Shown piece after piece: positions 1 to 12,247 of a stretch of 64,000 nucleotides of DNA (its first letter is position 1; each line of letters begins with the position of its first letter). Source of the DNA: Bacillus sp. AZ43 (GTDB lineage Bacteria; Actinomycetota; Actinomycetes; Mycobacteriales; Geodermatophilaceae); assembly GCA_004570425.1 (NCBI GenBank), contig SPQJ01000024.1, forward strand, positions 1 through 64,000, read 5' to 3'. The position numbers and the translations under genes were made by a program. The notes under the pieces were generated by a model, which had not been told where the DNA came from, searched no databases, and saw nothing but the letters and a program-made list of their open reading frames with translations.

Positions 1-400
1 TGGCGGGCGCGGGCTCCGTCACCGGTGCGGGTGCCGGGGCGGGGGCCGGCGCCGTGGTGCCGGGCAGCGACCGGGGCCCCGGCCGCTCGACCGTCTCGCG
101 GTCCCGGGTGGTCCTCGTGCCGGGTGCCGCGGAGGCCTCACCGGTGGCCGAGGAGAACGTCGCCGCCGTCGTCAGCCCGGCGAAGGCCCGGGAGGGGAGC
201 ACCTGCCCGTCCTGCCCGGGGGCGCCGGACGACGACGAGCCTCCGCCGACCACCGGGACGGCGAGCAGGAGCGCCGTGAGCCCCGCGCTCAGCGCGAGCC
301 CGAGGGCCAGCCGGCGGGTTCCCGGAGTGCGCTCGACCCGGGTCCGGTGCGCACCGGACCGGCGCGCGACGAGCGGGGAGCCACTGGGGGCGTGGTGCAC
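1..400 (-). CDS. Exported protein of unknown function, N-terminal part only
   Basis: An open frame starts at a GTG (398-400) and runs leftwards off the window, so only the first 133 residues are visible. A GAGG about 9 bases upstream could bind the ribosome. The protein begins with an Arg-rich stretch, then a hydrophobic segment at about residues 34-52 (LALGLALSAGLTALLLAVPV), which looks like a signal peptide or N-terminal anchor. A Ser/Gly linker follows, and then a low-complexity Pro/Ala region. Such linkers often precede cell-wall peptidase or LysM domains in actinobacteria, but no catalytic part is present, so no function is assigned. Confidence 0.6.
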   Translation of the reverse strand, partial: MHHAPSGSPLVARRSGAHRTRVERTPGTRRLALGLALSAGLTALLLAVPVVGGGSSSSGAPGQDGQVLPSRAFAGLTTAATFSSATGEASAAPGTRTTRDRETVERPGPRSLPGTTAPAPAPAPAPVTEPAPA

Positions 401-628
401 AGGAACAACCTCACGTAGCGCTTCGATCACGAATCGTTATCGGACCGAGGTTAGATGCTCCCCTGGGGTGACCGACAGTCCCCGGGCGATATTTCTGGGT
501 GACGAACCCCCCATCCCAGCCCGGGTGCGGGGGCACCCGCAGGCGCCACTCCCGCGGCCCGACCAGGCACCATGGAGGCGTCCACCGCCCGATCCGCCCC
601 ACCCGAACACCCGAGGAGCACGCCGCCG
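401..628. other. Divergent intergenic region
   Basis: This 228-base gap separates two divergent genes and must hold both promoters. On the minus strand a TAACCT (448-453) is a possible -10 for the exported protein. CGAT-N5-ATCG near 424-436 is an imperfect dyad. No riboswitch or RNA gene was recognised. Confidence 0.35.
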
Positions 629-1954
629 GTGAGCGACGTATGGCTCAACATCGTCATGGTCATCGTCTTCGTCCTGATCGGCGGAGTGTTCGCCGGCGCG
701 GAGATCGCCCTGGTCTCGCTGCGCGAGGGACAGGTGCGCGCCATGGCCGACCGGGGACGGCGCGGCCAGGCGGTGCAGCGGCTGCTCAAGGACCCCAACC
801 AGTTCCTCGCCGCGGTCCAGGTCGGCGTCACCCTCGCCGGGTTCTTCTCCGCGGCCTTCGGCGCCAGCACGCTGTCCCGGCCGCTGGCCGACTGGATGGA
901 GACCCGCGGGCTGAGCGAGGGGTTGTCCGGCACCGTGGCGCTGGTCCTGGTCACCATCGCGATCAGCTACCTGTCGCTCGTCGTCGGTGAGCTGACCCCG
1001 AAGCGGCTGGCCCTGCAGCGCGCCGAGGGCTTCTCCCTGCTGGTGGCGGCGCCGCTGAACGCGATCGCCAAGCTGTCGCGGCCGGTGATCTGGCTGCTCT
1101 CCAAGTCGACCAACGGCCTCGTCCGGCTGCTCGGTGGCGACCCCGGGCAGAGCGGCGAGTCGATCAGCCAGGAGGAGCTGCGCGACCTCGTGGCCGCGCA
1201 CGAGTCGCTCAGCAGCGACGAGCGCCGGCTCATCGACGAGGTGTTCCGCGCCGGCGAGCGCGAGGTCCGCGAGGTCATGACGCCGCGCACCGAGGTCGGC
1301 TTCCTCGATGCGTCGACCACGGCCAGCCGGGCGGCCAAGCAGGTCGCCGACTCCAACTGGTCGCGCTTCCCCGTCGCCGGCCGCGACCAGGACGACGTCG
1401 TCGGCTTCGTGCACGTCCGCGACCTGTTCCTGCCCAGCCACCCCGCCGGCCGGGCCGCCACCGTCGGCGACCTCGCCCGCGAGGTCAAGCGGCTGCCGGG
1501 GACCGCCGGCGTGCTCACCGCGCTCAGCGAGATGCGGCGGGAGAACCACCACCTCGCGATCGTCGTGGACGAGTACGGCGGCACCGACGGCATCGTCACG
1601 CTCGAGGACCTCATCGAGGAGGTCATCGGGGAGATCTACGACGAGTACGACGAGGAGGTCGCCCCGGAGGCCCGTCAGGCGCCCGGCGGCCCCCGGGAGG
1701 TGGACGGGCTGCTCAACCTCGACGACTTCACCGAGGCCACGGGGCTGGAGCTGCCCGAGGGGCCCTACGAGACGGTCGCCGGGTTCGTCCTGGCCGAGCT
1801 CGGCCGGCTGCCGGAGGTCGGCGACACCGTCGAGGTGGAGGGCCGCACGCTGACGGTCGTGGAGCTCGACGGCCGCCGGATCGCCCGGATCGAGGTCAGC
1901 GGGGCCCCCGAGCCGGCGGAGGACGACGCCGCGGAGGCCCCCGCGGGGAGCTAG
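629..1954 (+). CDS. CNNM/CorC-type membrane protein (DUF21, CBS pair, CorC_HlyC)
   Basis: 441-residue integral membrane protein of the hemolysin C/CorC/CNNM family, associated in other bacteria with magnesium or cobalt transport or resistance. The N-terminal DUF21 region has several hydrophobic segments, beginning with [19 protein letters not shown] pair follows, including the conserved [18 protein letters not shown] near residue 330, and then a C-terminal CorC_HlyC domain. The GTG at 629 is chosen because AGGAG lies 11 bases upstream; an in-frame ATG at 572 would add 19 unlikely residues. Its TAG stop shares the palindrome CTAG with the stop of the convergent galE. The ion transported cannot be told from sequence. 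Confidence 0.88.
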   Translation: MSDVWLNIVMVIVFVLIGGVFAGAEIALVSLREGQVRAMADRGRRGQAVQRLLKDPNQFLAAVQVGVTLAGFFSAAFGASTLSRPLADWMETRGLSEGLSGTVALVLVTIAISYLSLVVGELTPKRLALQRAEGFSLLVAAPLNAIAKLSRPVIWLLSKSTNGLVRLLGGDPGQSGESISQEELRDLVAAHESLSSDERRLIDEVFRAGEREVREVMTPRTEVGFLDASTTASRAAKQVADSNWSRFPVAGRDQDDVVGFVHVRDLFLPSHPAGRAATVGDLAREVKRLPGTAGVLTALSEMRRENHHLAIVVDEYGGTDGIVTLEDLIEEVIGEIYDEYDEEVAPEARQAPGGPREVDGLLNLDDFTEATGLELPEGPYETVAGFVLAELGRLPEVGDTVEVEGRTLTVVELDGRRIARIEVSGAPEPAEDDAAEAPAGS

Positions 1955-2901
1955 CTGCCCCGCACCTCCCAGGCGTCGCGGACGATCCCGACCAGGTCGG
2001 TGTGCCGCGGCGCCCAGCCCAGGTCGGCGCGGATCCGGTCGCTGGAGGCCACCAGCTGGGCCGGGTCGCCGGCCCGCCGCGCGCCCACCACCACCGGCAC
2101 GGGGTGCCCGGTGACCTCCCGGACGGCGTCGACGACCTCCTGCACGGAGAAACCGCGGCCGTTGCCGAGGTTGTAGATCCGGTGCTCGCCCTCCGCCGGC
2201 GCCGGCAGGGCGAGCAGGTGCGCGTCGGAGAGGTCGCCCACGTGCACGTAGTCGCGGATGCAGGTGCCGTCGGGCGTGGGGTAGTCGTCGCCGTAGACCG
2301 TCAGCGACTCCCGCTCCCCGGCGGCCACCTGCAGCGCCAGCGGGATGAGGTGGGTCTCGGTGGCGTGCCGCTCGCCGAGGCCGTGAGCGGCGCCGGCCAC
2401 GTTGAAGTACCGCAGACTCACCGCGGCGAAGCCGTGCGCGACCGCGTACGAGGTGAGCATGTGGTCGACGGCGAGCTTGGAGGCGCCGTAGGTGTTGGTC
2501 GGCCGGGTCGGCGCGTCCTCGCGGATCGGCACCGATTCGGGTTCGCCGTAGGTGGCCGCGGTGGAGGAGAAGACGATCCGCCGGCAGCCAGCCGCCCGCA
2601 TCGCCTCCAGCAGCGCCAGCGAGCCGCCCACGTTGGTGTCCCAGTACTCGTGCGGCCGCTCCTGCGAGACGCCGACGAGCGACTTGGCGGCGAAGTGCAG
2701 GACGGCCTCGGGCCGGACGTCGGCCAGCACCGGCGCCGAGTCGTGCAGCGCCACCTCGGCGAGGGTCGCGCCCGGCGGGACCGCGTCGGCGTGCCCGGTC
2801 GAGAGGTCGTCGAGCACCGTCACCTCGTGGCCGTCGGCCAGCAGTGCCGCCGTCACTACGCTGCCGATGTAGCCGGCTCCACCGGCGACGAGTACGCGCA
2901 T
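1951..2901 (-). CDS. galE: UDP-glucose 4-epimerase
   Basis: 316-residue short-chain-type epimerase interconverting UDP-glucose and UDP-galactose with bound NAD. The Rossmann motif GGAGYIG is at residues 7-13 and the catalytic YxxxK (YGASK) at 138-142. Ser/Thr residues at about 112-114 complete the active site, and length is normal for GalE. The gene is convergent with the CorC-type gene and divergent from the aminotransferase. A minus-strand TAGGGT ends 6 bases before the ATG, so the message is probably leaderless. UDP-galactose would feed arabinogalactan or exopolysaccharide synthesis. A related UDP-sugar epimerase cannot be excluded. Confidence 0.92.
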   Translation of the reverse strand: MRVLVAGGAGYIGSVVTAALLADGHEVTVLDDLSTGHADAVPPGATLAEVALHDSAPVLADVRPEAVLHFAAKSLVGVSQERPHEYWDTNVGGSLALLEAMRAAGCRRIVFSSTAATYGEPESVPIREDAPTRPTNTYGASKLAVDHMLTSYAVAHGFAAVSLRYFNVAGAAHGLGERHATETHLIPLALQVAAGERESLTVYGDDYPTPDGTCIRDYVHVGDLSDAHLLALPAPAEGEHRIYNLGNGRGFSVQEVVDAVREVTGHPVPVVVGARRAGDPAQLVASSDRIRADLGWAPRHTDLVGIVRDAWEVRGS

Positions 2902-2913
2902 GCGGTCACCCTA
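2902..2913 (-). promoter_or_regulatory. Leaderless -10 of galE
   Basis: TAGGGT (2908-2913, read on the minus strand) is followed by 6 bases and then the galE ATG. The same bases include part of the AGGAGG ribosome-binding site of the divergent aminotransferase gene. Confidence 0.5.
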
Positions 2914-2924
2914 GGAGGTTCTCC

Positions 2925-4037
2925 GTGGTCAGCCCTCGCCCCGTGGTGGGCGCACTGCCCGCCTACCGGCCGGGGCGCAACCCGGCCGACCTCGCCCGCG
3001 AGATCGGGGTGGACCGCGCGGTCAAGCTGGCCAGCAACGAGGTCGCCTTCCCGCCGCTGCCCGCCGTCGTCCAGGCCGTGACGGCGGTCCTGACCGAGAC
3101 GAACCGGTACCCGGACAACGGCGCCGCCGTGCTCACGGGGGCGCTCGCCGAGCGCTACGCCATCGCGCCCGAGCAGGTCGCCACCGGCTGCGGCGCGGTG
3201 ACCCTGTGCCAGGAGCTGGCCCAGGCCTACACCGAGCCGGGCACCTCCCTCGCCTACGCCTGGCGCTCCTTCGAGATGTACCCGCTGCTCGCGCAGGTCG
3301 CCGGGGCGCGCGCCGTCGAGGTGCCGCTCGTGCCCGGCCGGGCGGGCGGGCCGGCCGACACCCACGACCTCGACGGGCTGCTGGCCGCCCTCGACGAGAC
3401 GACCCGCATGGTCTTCGTCTGCAACCCGAACAACCCGACCGGGACGGCGGTGCGGCGGGCCGAGCTCGAGCGGTTCCTCGACGCGGTGCCGGAGCACACG
3501 CTCGTCGTCCTCGACGAGGCCTACCGCGAGTTCGTCACCGACCCCGACGTCCCGGACGGCGTCGAGCTGATGCGCGGGCGGCCGAACGTCGCCGTCCTGC
3601 GCACCTTCTCCAAGGCCTGGGGGCTGGCGGGCCTCCGGGTCGGCTACCTGATCGCCGAGGACCCGGCGGTCACCGAGGCGGTGCGCAAGACGCACGTCCC
3701 GTTCAGCGTCTCGATGCCCGCGCAGGCCGCGGCCGTCGCCGCGCTGGCCAGCGAGGACGAGGTGCGTGCCCGCTGTGCCGCCGTCACCGCCGAGCGGGAC
3801 CGGCTCACCACCGCTCTGCGCGAGCGCGGCTTCGACGTCGCCGACAGCCAGGCCAACTTCGTCTGGCTGCCGGTGGGGGAGCAGGCCGCCGGGCTGGCCG
3901 CCGCGCTGGAGTCGCGCGCGGTCATCACCCGTCCGTTCGCCGGGGAGGGCGTCCGCATCACGGTCGGCAGCCCCGAGGAGGACGACGTCCTCCTGGCCGC
4001 GCTCGACGACGTCGCTGCCGGCAGCACGCCCCTCTGA
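2925..4037 (+). CDS. pat: Aromatic amino acid / histidinol-phosphate aminotransferase (Pat-like)
   Basis: 370-residue fold-type I PLP aminotransferase. The substrate-binding YPDNG is near residue 65, CNPNNPTGT near 167, LDEAYREF near 196, and the Schiff-base Lys230 lies in TFSKAWGLAGLRVGY. The segments GCGAVTLCQEL and AWRSFEMYP resemble, from memory, the mycobacterial HisC2/Pat protein, so an aromatic aminotransferase is preferred over a biosynthetic HisC; no his genes are nearby. GTG at 2925 follows a strong AGGAGG (2913-2918). The gene is 27 bases upstream of trpS, fitting an aromatic amino acid theme. Confidence 0.85.
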   Translation: MVSPRPVVGALPAYRPGRNPADLAREIGVDRAVKLASNEVAFPPLPAVVQAVTAVLTETNRYPDNGAAVLTGALAERYAIAPEQVATGCGAVTLCQELAQAYTEPGTSLAYAWRSFEMYPLLAQVAGARAVEVPLVPGRAGGPADTHDLDGLLAALDETTRMVFVCNPNNPTGTAVRRAELERFLDAVPEHTLVVLDEAYREFVTDPDVPDGVELMRGRPNVAVLRTFSKAWGLAGLRVGYLIAEDPAVTEAVRKTHVPFSVSMPAQAAAVAALASEDEVRARCAAVTAERDRLTTALRERGFDVADSQANFVWLPVGEQAAGLAAALESRAVITRPFAGEGVRITVGSPEEDDVLLAALDDVAAGSTPL

Positions 4038-5653
<1,616 letters not shown>

Positions 5654-5705
5654 CGAGGGGGCGGCTCGCAGAGCAGAGCCCTGGTCCAGGCCCCAGACTC
5701 GGCCG

Positions 5706-6647
5706 GTGAGCTCCACCGCGCCCGAGCAGCCGGCGCCGCCCCGGGAGCCCGTCTGGACCCGGGCGTGGACCCGCGTCGAGGCGACGATCGACGCGCTGCG
5801 GCTGCGCCACCGCTGGTTCGACCACCTCGCCCGGGCCGGCGGCAGGTACCGGCGCACCCAGGGCGACCTCATGGCCGCCGGGGTCACCTACTTCGTCTTC
5901 CTCGGCCTGTTCCCGGTGCTGCTGCTGGTGGCCTCGGTCATCGGGCTCTTCCTCGCCGGCAACGAGCTGCTCCGGGCCGAGCTGTTCGCCGCCATCCGCG
6001 ACGCCTTCCCGGGCACGGTCGGGCGGCAGCTGGTCCGCCAGCTGCGGGGCGCCATCGACGGCGCCGGCTTCATCGGGCTGATCGCCCTGGCCGGTTCGCT
6101 GTACGCGGGGCTGCGCGCCATGGACAAGCTGCGGATCGGCATGGAGCGGATCTGGAAGGGCCGCGTCGACGAGCCCGAGTTCCTCCGCGACAACCTGCAG
6201 GACCTGGTCTCGCTGCTCGCCCTCGGTGTGGTCGGGCTGACCAGCCTGGGCCTCACCGGCGGGGTCACCCAGGCGACGTCGTGGGTGCTCGAGCTCCTCG
6301 GGCTGGCCGACGAACCCGGCGTCGGGGTGCTGACCTGGGTCGTGGGCATCGCGCTCGCCGTCGCCGTCGACACCGCCGTCTTCCTCTGGCTGCTGCGCGT
6401 CGTGCCGTCGGTGAACCACCCGCTGCGCCTCCTGCTCCCCGGTGCGCTGTTCGGCGCGGCCGGCGTGGAGGCGCTCAAGCTCGTCGGCAGCTTCTACCTG
6501 TCGCTGATCTCCGACAGCGTGACCGCCTCGGCCTTCGGCGGCGCCGTGGGACTGCTGATCTGGATCAACCTCGTCGCCCGGTTCGCGTTCTTCACCGCCG
6601 CGTGGACGGCGACCCTCCGGCGGATCGAGAACCTCCCGGCGCAGTGA
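5706..6647 (+). CDS. YihY/BrkB-family inner membrane protein
   Basis: 313-residue membrane protein with about six predicted hydrophobic segments after a charged N-terminus. It contains the family-typical GVTYFVFLGLFPVLLL stretch near residue 57 and LIWINLVARFAFFTAAW near the end. The family was once annotated as ribonuclease BN, which is wrong; its role is unknown. GTG at 5706 follows CAGACT-N6, a weak leaderless -10. The last 56 bases overlap the end of the convergent D,D-carboxypeptidase gene. Confidence 0.87.
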   Translation: MSSTAPEQPAPPREPVWTRAWTRVEATIDALRLRHRWFDHLARAGGRYRRTQGDLMAAGVTYFVFLGLFPVLLLVASVIGLFLAGNELLRAELFAAIRDAFPGTVGRQLVRQLRGAIDGAGFIGLIALAGSLYAGLRAMDKLRIGMERIWKGRVDEPEFLRDNLQDLVSLLALGVVGLTSLGLTGGVTQATSWVLELLGLADEPGVGVLTWVVGIALAVAVDTAVFLWLLRVVPSVNHPLRLLLPGALFGAAGVEALKLVGSFYLSLISDSVTASAFGGAVGLLIWINLVARFAFFTAAWTATLRRIENLPAQ

Positions 6648-7845
6648 CCGCCCGGGTGACGCGGCGGCGCACGACGGCCGTCCCGCCCGCGGCCACCAGC
6701 GCCAGGCCGCCGAGGCCCAGGGGGAGCCACGGCCAGGGGTCCGCGGCCGAGGTGGCGTCGTCGTCGTCCCGCACCTCCGTCGGCCACGGACGCTCGGGTT
6801 CCGCGGGAGGGGGAGCGGGCCTCAAGTGCACGGCGGCCTCGGCCGGGTCGACCAGACGGCCCACGCCGGCGACCCCGGCCGGGACGGCGAAGCCCCAGTC
6901 GAGCAGCAGCGCCGCCTGGTCGGCCGCGCGCAGCGGGACGTTCTCGGTGTCCATGACGCTGACCACCAGGCGGCGGCCGTCCCGCTCGGCCGCGGTGACG
7001 AAGGTGTGCCGGGCGGCGTCGGTGAAGCCGGTCTTCCCACCGAGGTTGCCCGGCGTCCCGGCCAGCGGGTTCTGGTTCTGGATCTGGAACCCGGGGGAGC
7101 GCCCCTCCACCGCAGGGATCGTCGCGGTCGGCACGGTGAGCACCGCGGCCGCCTCCGGGTCGGCGAGGACCGCCCGGAAGATCAGCGCCAGGTCGTACGG
7201 CGACGACGACTGCCCGGCGACGTCGAGCCCCGACGGCGTCCCCGCGACGGTGTCGAAGGCGCCCAGGTCCTCGGCCGTCTCGTTCATCGCCGCGACCGTG
7301 ACCTCCACGCCGCCGGCCGTGCGGGCCAGCGCGTTCGCCGCGTCGTTGCCCGACTGCAGGATCAGCGCCTCGAACAGCAGCGACACCGGGTAGCGGCCGC
7401 CCTGCACCAGGCCCACCCGGCTGCCCTCGACGTTCTCGTCCTCCGCCGTCCCCTCGACGACGGTCGCCGGGTCGAGCAGGGGGTGCAGGGTCAGCAGCGT
7501 CAGGGTCTTCAGCGTGCTGGCCGGGTAGTAGCGGCCGTGCGGGTCGCGTGCCGCCAGGACGTCGCCGGTGACGGCGTCGGCGACCAGCCACCCGTTGGCG
7601 GCCAGCCCCTGGGGCAGGGCCGGGGCGCCGCGCGCGACGACGGTGGCCCGCGTGTCGAGCGCCTCGCCACCGACCGTGCGGCCGTCGGGCGCCGAGCCCT
7701 GCGGCGGGAGGCCGAGATGGGGAGCCGTCGGCGTCGGGGCGCCCGGGTCGGCGGTCGGGCGGGCGTCCTCGGCGACCGCGGGCCCGGGCAGGGCGACGGC
7801 GGCCGCGACCAGCGCGGCGAGAGCCCAGCGCCGGCGTCGGTCCAT
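6592..7845 (-). CDS. dacB: D-alanyl-D-alanine carboxypeptidase (S11 family)
   Basis: 417-residue penicillin-binding protein that trims the terminal D-Ala from peptidoglycan stem peptides. A signal peptide (RRRRWALAALVAAAVALPGP) is followed by the S11 triad: SxxK in PASTLK, SxN in SGNDAANA and KTG in GGKTGFTDA. A C-terminal hydrophobic helix (LPLGLGGLALVAAGG) and a basic tail anchor it with the catalytic domain outside. The ATG at 7845 sits 8 bases after TACGGT, suggesting a leaderless transcript. The gene is divergent from the nucleoside-binding lipoprotein. Confidence 0.92.
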   Translation of the reverse strand: MDRRRRWALAALVAAAVALPGPAVAEDARPTADPGAPTPTAPHLGLPPQGSAPDGRTVGGEALDTRATVVARGAPALPQGLAANGWLVADAVTGDVLAARDPHGRYYPASTLKTLTLLTLHPLLDPATVVEGTAEDENVEGSRVGLVQGGRYPVSLLFEALILQSGNDAANALARTAGGVEVTVAAMNETAEDLGAFDTVAGTPSGLDVAGQSSSPYDLALIFRAVLADPEAAAVLTVPTATIPAVEGRSPGFQIQNQNPLAGTPGNLGGKTGFTDAARHTFVTAAERDGRRLVVSVMDTENVPLRAADQAALLLDWGFAVPAGVAGVGRLVDPAEAAVHLRPAPPPAEPERPWPTEVRDDDDATSAADPWPWLPLGLGGLALVAAGGTAVVRRRVTRAVTAPGGSRSAGGSPSTRR

Positions 7846-7859
7846 GGCCCGAGACCGTA
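7846..7859 (-). promoter_or_regulatory. Leaderless -10 of dacB
   Basis: TACGGT (7854-7859 on the minus strand), then 8 bases, then the dacB ATG. Confidence 0.5.
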
Positions 7860-7974
7860 GGTGTTCCGGGACCGTCGCGTGCCGTCGGGTGACGCAGGAC
7901 ACCGGTGTGACCGGTGTTCGCAACGATCGCATCTCAGTCCGGCACCGGCCTGGGGACCTGGGCGGCCTCGCGGT

Positions 7975-7980
7975 TAGCGT
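7975..7980 (+). promoter_or_regulatory. Probable -10 of the nucleoside importer operon
   Basis: TAGCGT fits the actinobacterial TANNNT -10. It would leave a 5' leader of about 110 bases before the lipoprotein gene. No known riboswitch was recognised in that leader. Confidence 0.45.
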
Positions 7981-8097
7981 GCCCAGGTCTTGTGTTCCCG
8001 CGCCCTGCCCACGTCGGGCGGGGCGCCGCAGGATCGAACCAACCGATCGGGACAGCGCCCGGCACCACCGGCCCGTCCCCCCAGAGAGGAGATCGTC

Positions 8098-9156
8098 TTG
8101 CGCCGAGCGCGGATGACGAAGGCCGCGGCACTGCTGCTGGCCGGCAGCCTGGCCCTCGCGGCCTGTGCCAGCGACGAGGAGAACGGCGGTTCCGCCACCG
8201 AGAACGGCGGCGGCAGCAGCGAGGACCTCAAGGTCGGCGTCGCGTACGACACCGGCGGCCGGGGCGACCGCTCGTTCAACGACTCCGCCATCGCCGGCGT
8301 CGAGGCCGCGATCGAGGAGCACGGTGGCGAGGTCCGCGACCTCAGCCCCAACGCCGACGCCTCCAACCGCGTCGAGCTGCTCACCCAGCTCGCCGACGAG
8401 GGCTACAACCCCGTCATCGCCGTCGGCTTCGCCTACGGCGACGTGATCGGCGACGTCGTGGAGCAGTACCCCGACACGACCTTCGCGATCATCGACTCCT
8501 CGGTCGAGGAGATCGGCGCCGACAACCTCGTCGGTCTGCTGTTCGCCGAGGAGCAGGGCTCCTTCCTCGCCGGCGTCGCGGCCGCGCTGAAGACCGAGAC
8601 CAACAGCGTCGGCTTCGTCGGTGGCGTCGAGACCCCGCTCATCCAGAAGTTCCAGGCGGGCTTCGAGGCCGGCGTCGAGGCCGTCAGCCCCGACGTCACC
8701 GTCACCTCGCAGTACATCTCGCCGGCCGGTGACTTCTCCGGCTTCAACGACCCGGCCAAGGGCCAGATCGTGGCGCAGGGCATGTTCGACGCCGGTGCCG
8801 ACATCGTCTACCACGCCGCCGGCGGCTCCGGCCTCGGTGTGTTCCAGGCGGCCGCCGCCTCGAACGGCCGCGCGATCGGTGTCGACTCCGACCAGTACAA
8901 CACCGTCGACGACGCGGCCCTCAAGGCCGTGATCATGACCTCGATGCTCAAGCGGGTCGACAACGCCGTCCAGGCGTTCATCGACAGCTTCGTCGAGGGC
9001 GACGTCGAGGGTGGCTCGGACGTCGTCTACGACCTCGAGTCCGAGGGCGTGGGCCTGTCCACCTCCGGTGGGTTCATCGACGACATCCAGAGCGACATCG
9101 ACGAGTACCGCCAGCAGATCGTCGACGGCGAGATCGAGGTCCCCACGACCCCGTGA
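8098..9156 (+). CDS. BMP-family nucleoside-binding lipoprotein
   Basis: 352-residue extracytoplasmic solute-binding protein of the BMP/PnrA family, which deliver purine or pyrimidine nucleosides to ABC importers. The signal peptide ends in a lipobox LALAAC with the lipidated Cys23, followed by an acidic Gly/Ser linker. Family features include DTGGRGDRSFNDSA near residue 51 and a conserved AAGGSGLGVFQA segment. TTG at 8098 is chosen because AGGAG (8087-8091) lies 6 bases upstream and it supplies the positive n-region MRRAR; ATG 8113 is the alternative. It is the first gene of a six-gene run leading to cdd and deoA, supporting a nucleoside substrate. Confidence 0.9.
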   Translation: MRRARMTKAAALLLAGSLALAACASDEENGGSATENGGGSSEDLKVGVAYDTGGRGDRSFNDSAIAGVEAAIEEHGGEVRDLSPNADASNRVELLTQLADEGYNPVIAVGFAYGDVIGDVVEQYPDTTFAIIDSSVEEIGADNLVGLLFAEEQGSFLAGVAAALKTETNSVGFVGGVETPLIQKFQAGFEAGVEAVSPDVTVTSQYISPAGDFSGFNDPAKGQIVAQGMFDAGADIVYHAAGGSGLGVFQAAAASNGRAIGVDSDQYNTVDDAALKAVIMTSMLKRVDNAVQAFIDSFVEGDVEGGSDVVYDLESEGVGLSTSGGFIDDIQSDIDEYRQQIVDGEIEVPTTP

Positions 9157-9164
9157 TCCCGGAC

Positions 9165-9188
9165 GCGGACCCGCTCCGGCGGGTCCGC
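9165..9188 (+). terminator. Perfect 10-bp hairpin after the lipoprotein gene
   Basis: GCGGACCCGC, loop TCCG, GCGGGTCCGC. No U-tract follows, so this is more likely a partial terminator or RNA-stabilising stem within the operon than a full stop. Confidence 0.5.
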
Positions 9189-9205
9189 GGCGCACGTCGA
9201 TCCCC

Positions 9206-9256
9206 GACGGCGGGCCCGGGCACTGCATCTCGAGTGCGGAGCCCGGGCCCGTCGTC
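9206..9256 (+). terminator. Long imperfect hairpin (about 16-bp stem)
   Basis: GACGGCGGGCCCGGGC pairs with GCCCGGGCCCGTCGTC with one mismatch, and an inner GCACT/AGTGC extends the stem. No U-tract follows. It sits just downstream of the first hairpin. Confidence 0.5.
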
Positions 9257-9467
9257 GTCCCGCCCCACCCTCACGGGGCACCCACGACCGCCCCGCCCTC
9301 CCGGGCCGATCCCGGGATGCGGGATCATGCGGCGAGCACGTTCCCCCGTTGCCGGTCCGCGAGCGCCCGGTACCGGACTGCCGGCGGCGGCCGATCCCGC
9401 CCGCCCGGCGCAGACGGATGGACGTGCGCCACGACGCCGTGGCGCACCGACGAGGAAGAGGCCCACC

Positions 9468-11047
<1,580 letters not shown>

Positions 11048-11051
<4 letters not shown>

Positions 11052-12247
11052 CCGTCCTCCGCCGGATCGGCACGGCGGCCTTCGCGCCCGTCCTCGCCGT
11101 CGTCGTCGCGCTGGTGATCTCCTCGCTGGTGATGGCCGCCCTGCAGGTCAACCCCCTGCAGGTGTTCGAGGTGATGCTCGACTTCGGGGACTCGCCGGCG
11201 CAGCAGGTCACCGCGCTCGTCGTCATCGTCAACCGCGCGATCCCGCTGTTCCTCGCCGGGCTCGCCGTCGCCGTCGCCTTCCGCATGGGCCTGTTCAACA
11301 TCGGTGTCGAGGGCCAGTACCGGCTGGCGACGATCGTCGCGGCGGCCGTCGGTGCGGCCGTGGCCCTGCCGGGACCACTGCACATCCTGCTGATCGTCGC
11401 GGTGGCCGTCGTCGTGGGCGCCCTCTGGGCGGCGATCGTGGCCGTCCTGAAGGTGACCCGCGGTGTCAGCGAGGTCATCAGCTCGATCATGCTGAACTTC
11501 ATCGCCCTGGGTCTGGCGTCCTACCTGCTCACCGGGCCGTTCCGGGGGAGCGAGGAGGGCGCCTCGATCATCAGCACCGCCGAGATCCCGGAGTCGGGCC
11601 AGCTCGGCGGGCTGAACGCGATCTTCGGGGCGATCGGCCTGGCCAACCCGCCGCGTCAGCTCTACGGCTTCCTGCCGATCGCCATCGTCGTCGGGGTCCT
11701 GATCGCGGTGCTGCTCAACCGCACGCGGTTCGGCTACGACCTCAAGGTCAGCGGTCTGTCGCCGTCGGCGGCCAGCGCCAGCGGCGTCGACGCCCGCGGC
11801 ATGGTCATCAAGACCATGCTGCTGTCCGGTGCCGTGGCGGGCCTGATCGGCCTGCCCGACCTGCTCGGCAGCACGCACAGCTACACGACCGACTTCACCG
11901 CGGGGCTCGGCTTCCTCGGCATCGCCGTCGCCCTGCTGGGCCGCAACCGACCGCTCGGCATCGCCTTCGCGGCGCTGTTGTTCGGCTTCCTCGACCGCTC
12001 GCTGGTGCCGCTGCAGATCGCGGACTTCCCGGCGTCGGTCGTCACGATCATCCAGGGCACGATCGTGCTCGCCGTCGTCGTCGCCAACGAGATCGCCCGG
12101 CGGATCGCCCGTCGGTCGGCCGAGCGCGGCACGGCGCAGGCCGCCCCCGTGGCCGGGGACGGCGGCACGGGCGAGGCCCGGACGGCCACCGGCCCGGCGG
12201 GTCCGGCCGGCGGCGACACCGACGAGCGGCAGGGGGCCCGGGCATGA
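11048..12247 (+). CDS. Nucleoside ABC transporter permease 1
   Basis: 399-residue permease of the BPD_transp_2 family with about ten hydrophobic segments. It carries the family hallmark RMGLFNIGVEGQ near residue 80 and VTRGVSEVISSIMLNFIA near residue 138. It pairs with the next gene to form the membrane channel of the importer. Both ends overlap neighbours by four bases (ATGA), which indicates translational coupling. The C-terminal 45 residues are a polar Gly/Ala/Arg tail of no known role. Confidence 0.92.

Larger units (their letters stand above)
9157..9467. other. 311-base intergenic region with hairpins and a dyad
   Basis: The gap between the lipoprotein and ATPase genes holds two strong hairpins (9165-9188 and 9206-9256) and a short inverted repeat, GATCCCG-N5-CGGGATC (9308-9326). 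No gene was found in it. The hairpins are likely to protect or attenuate the message so that the binding protein outnumbers the transporter. A secondary promoter for the ATPase gene is possible. Confidence 0.55.

Noticed and set aside
401-628. Possible cyclic di-AMP riboswitch upstream of the truncated exported protein
   Set aside because: Such elements often precede cell-wall hydrolase genes in actinobacteria, but the expected conserved core could not be found, and the protein family itself is unknown.
7981-8097. Possible purine or deoxyguanosine riboswitch before the nucleoside-binding lipoprotein
   Set aside because: No purine-riboswitch core or paired helices of the right size were seen in the 110-base leader.
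7846-9228. The dacB frame stays open far upstream on the minus strand, suggesting an 878-residue protein
   Set aside because: The signal peptide and the leaderless -10 place the start at 7845, and the upstream part is antisense to the lipoprotein gene.
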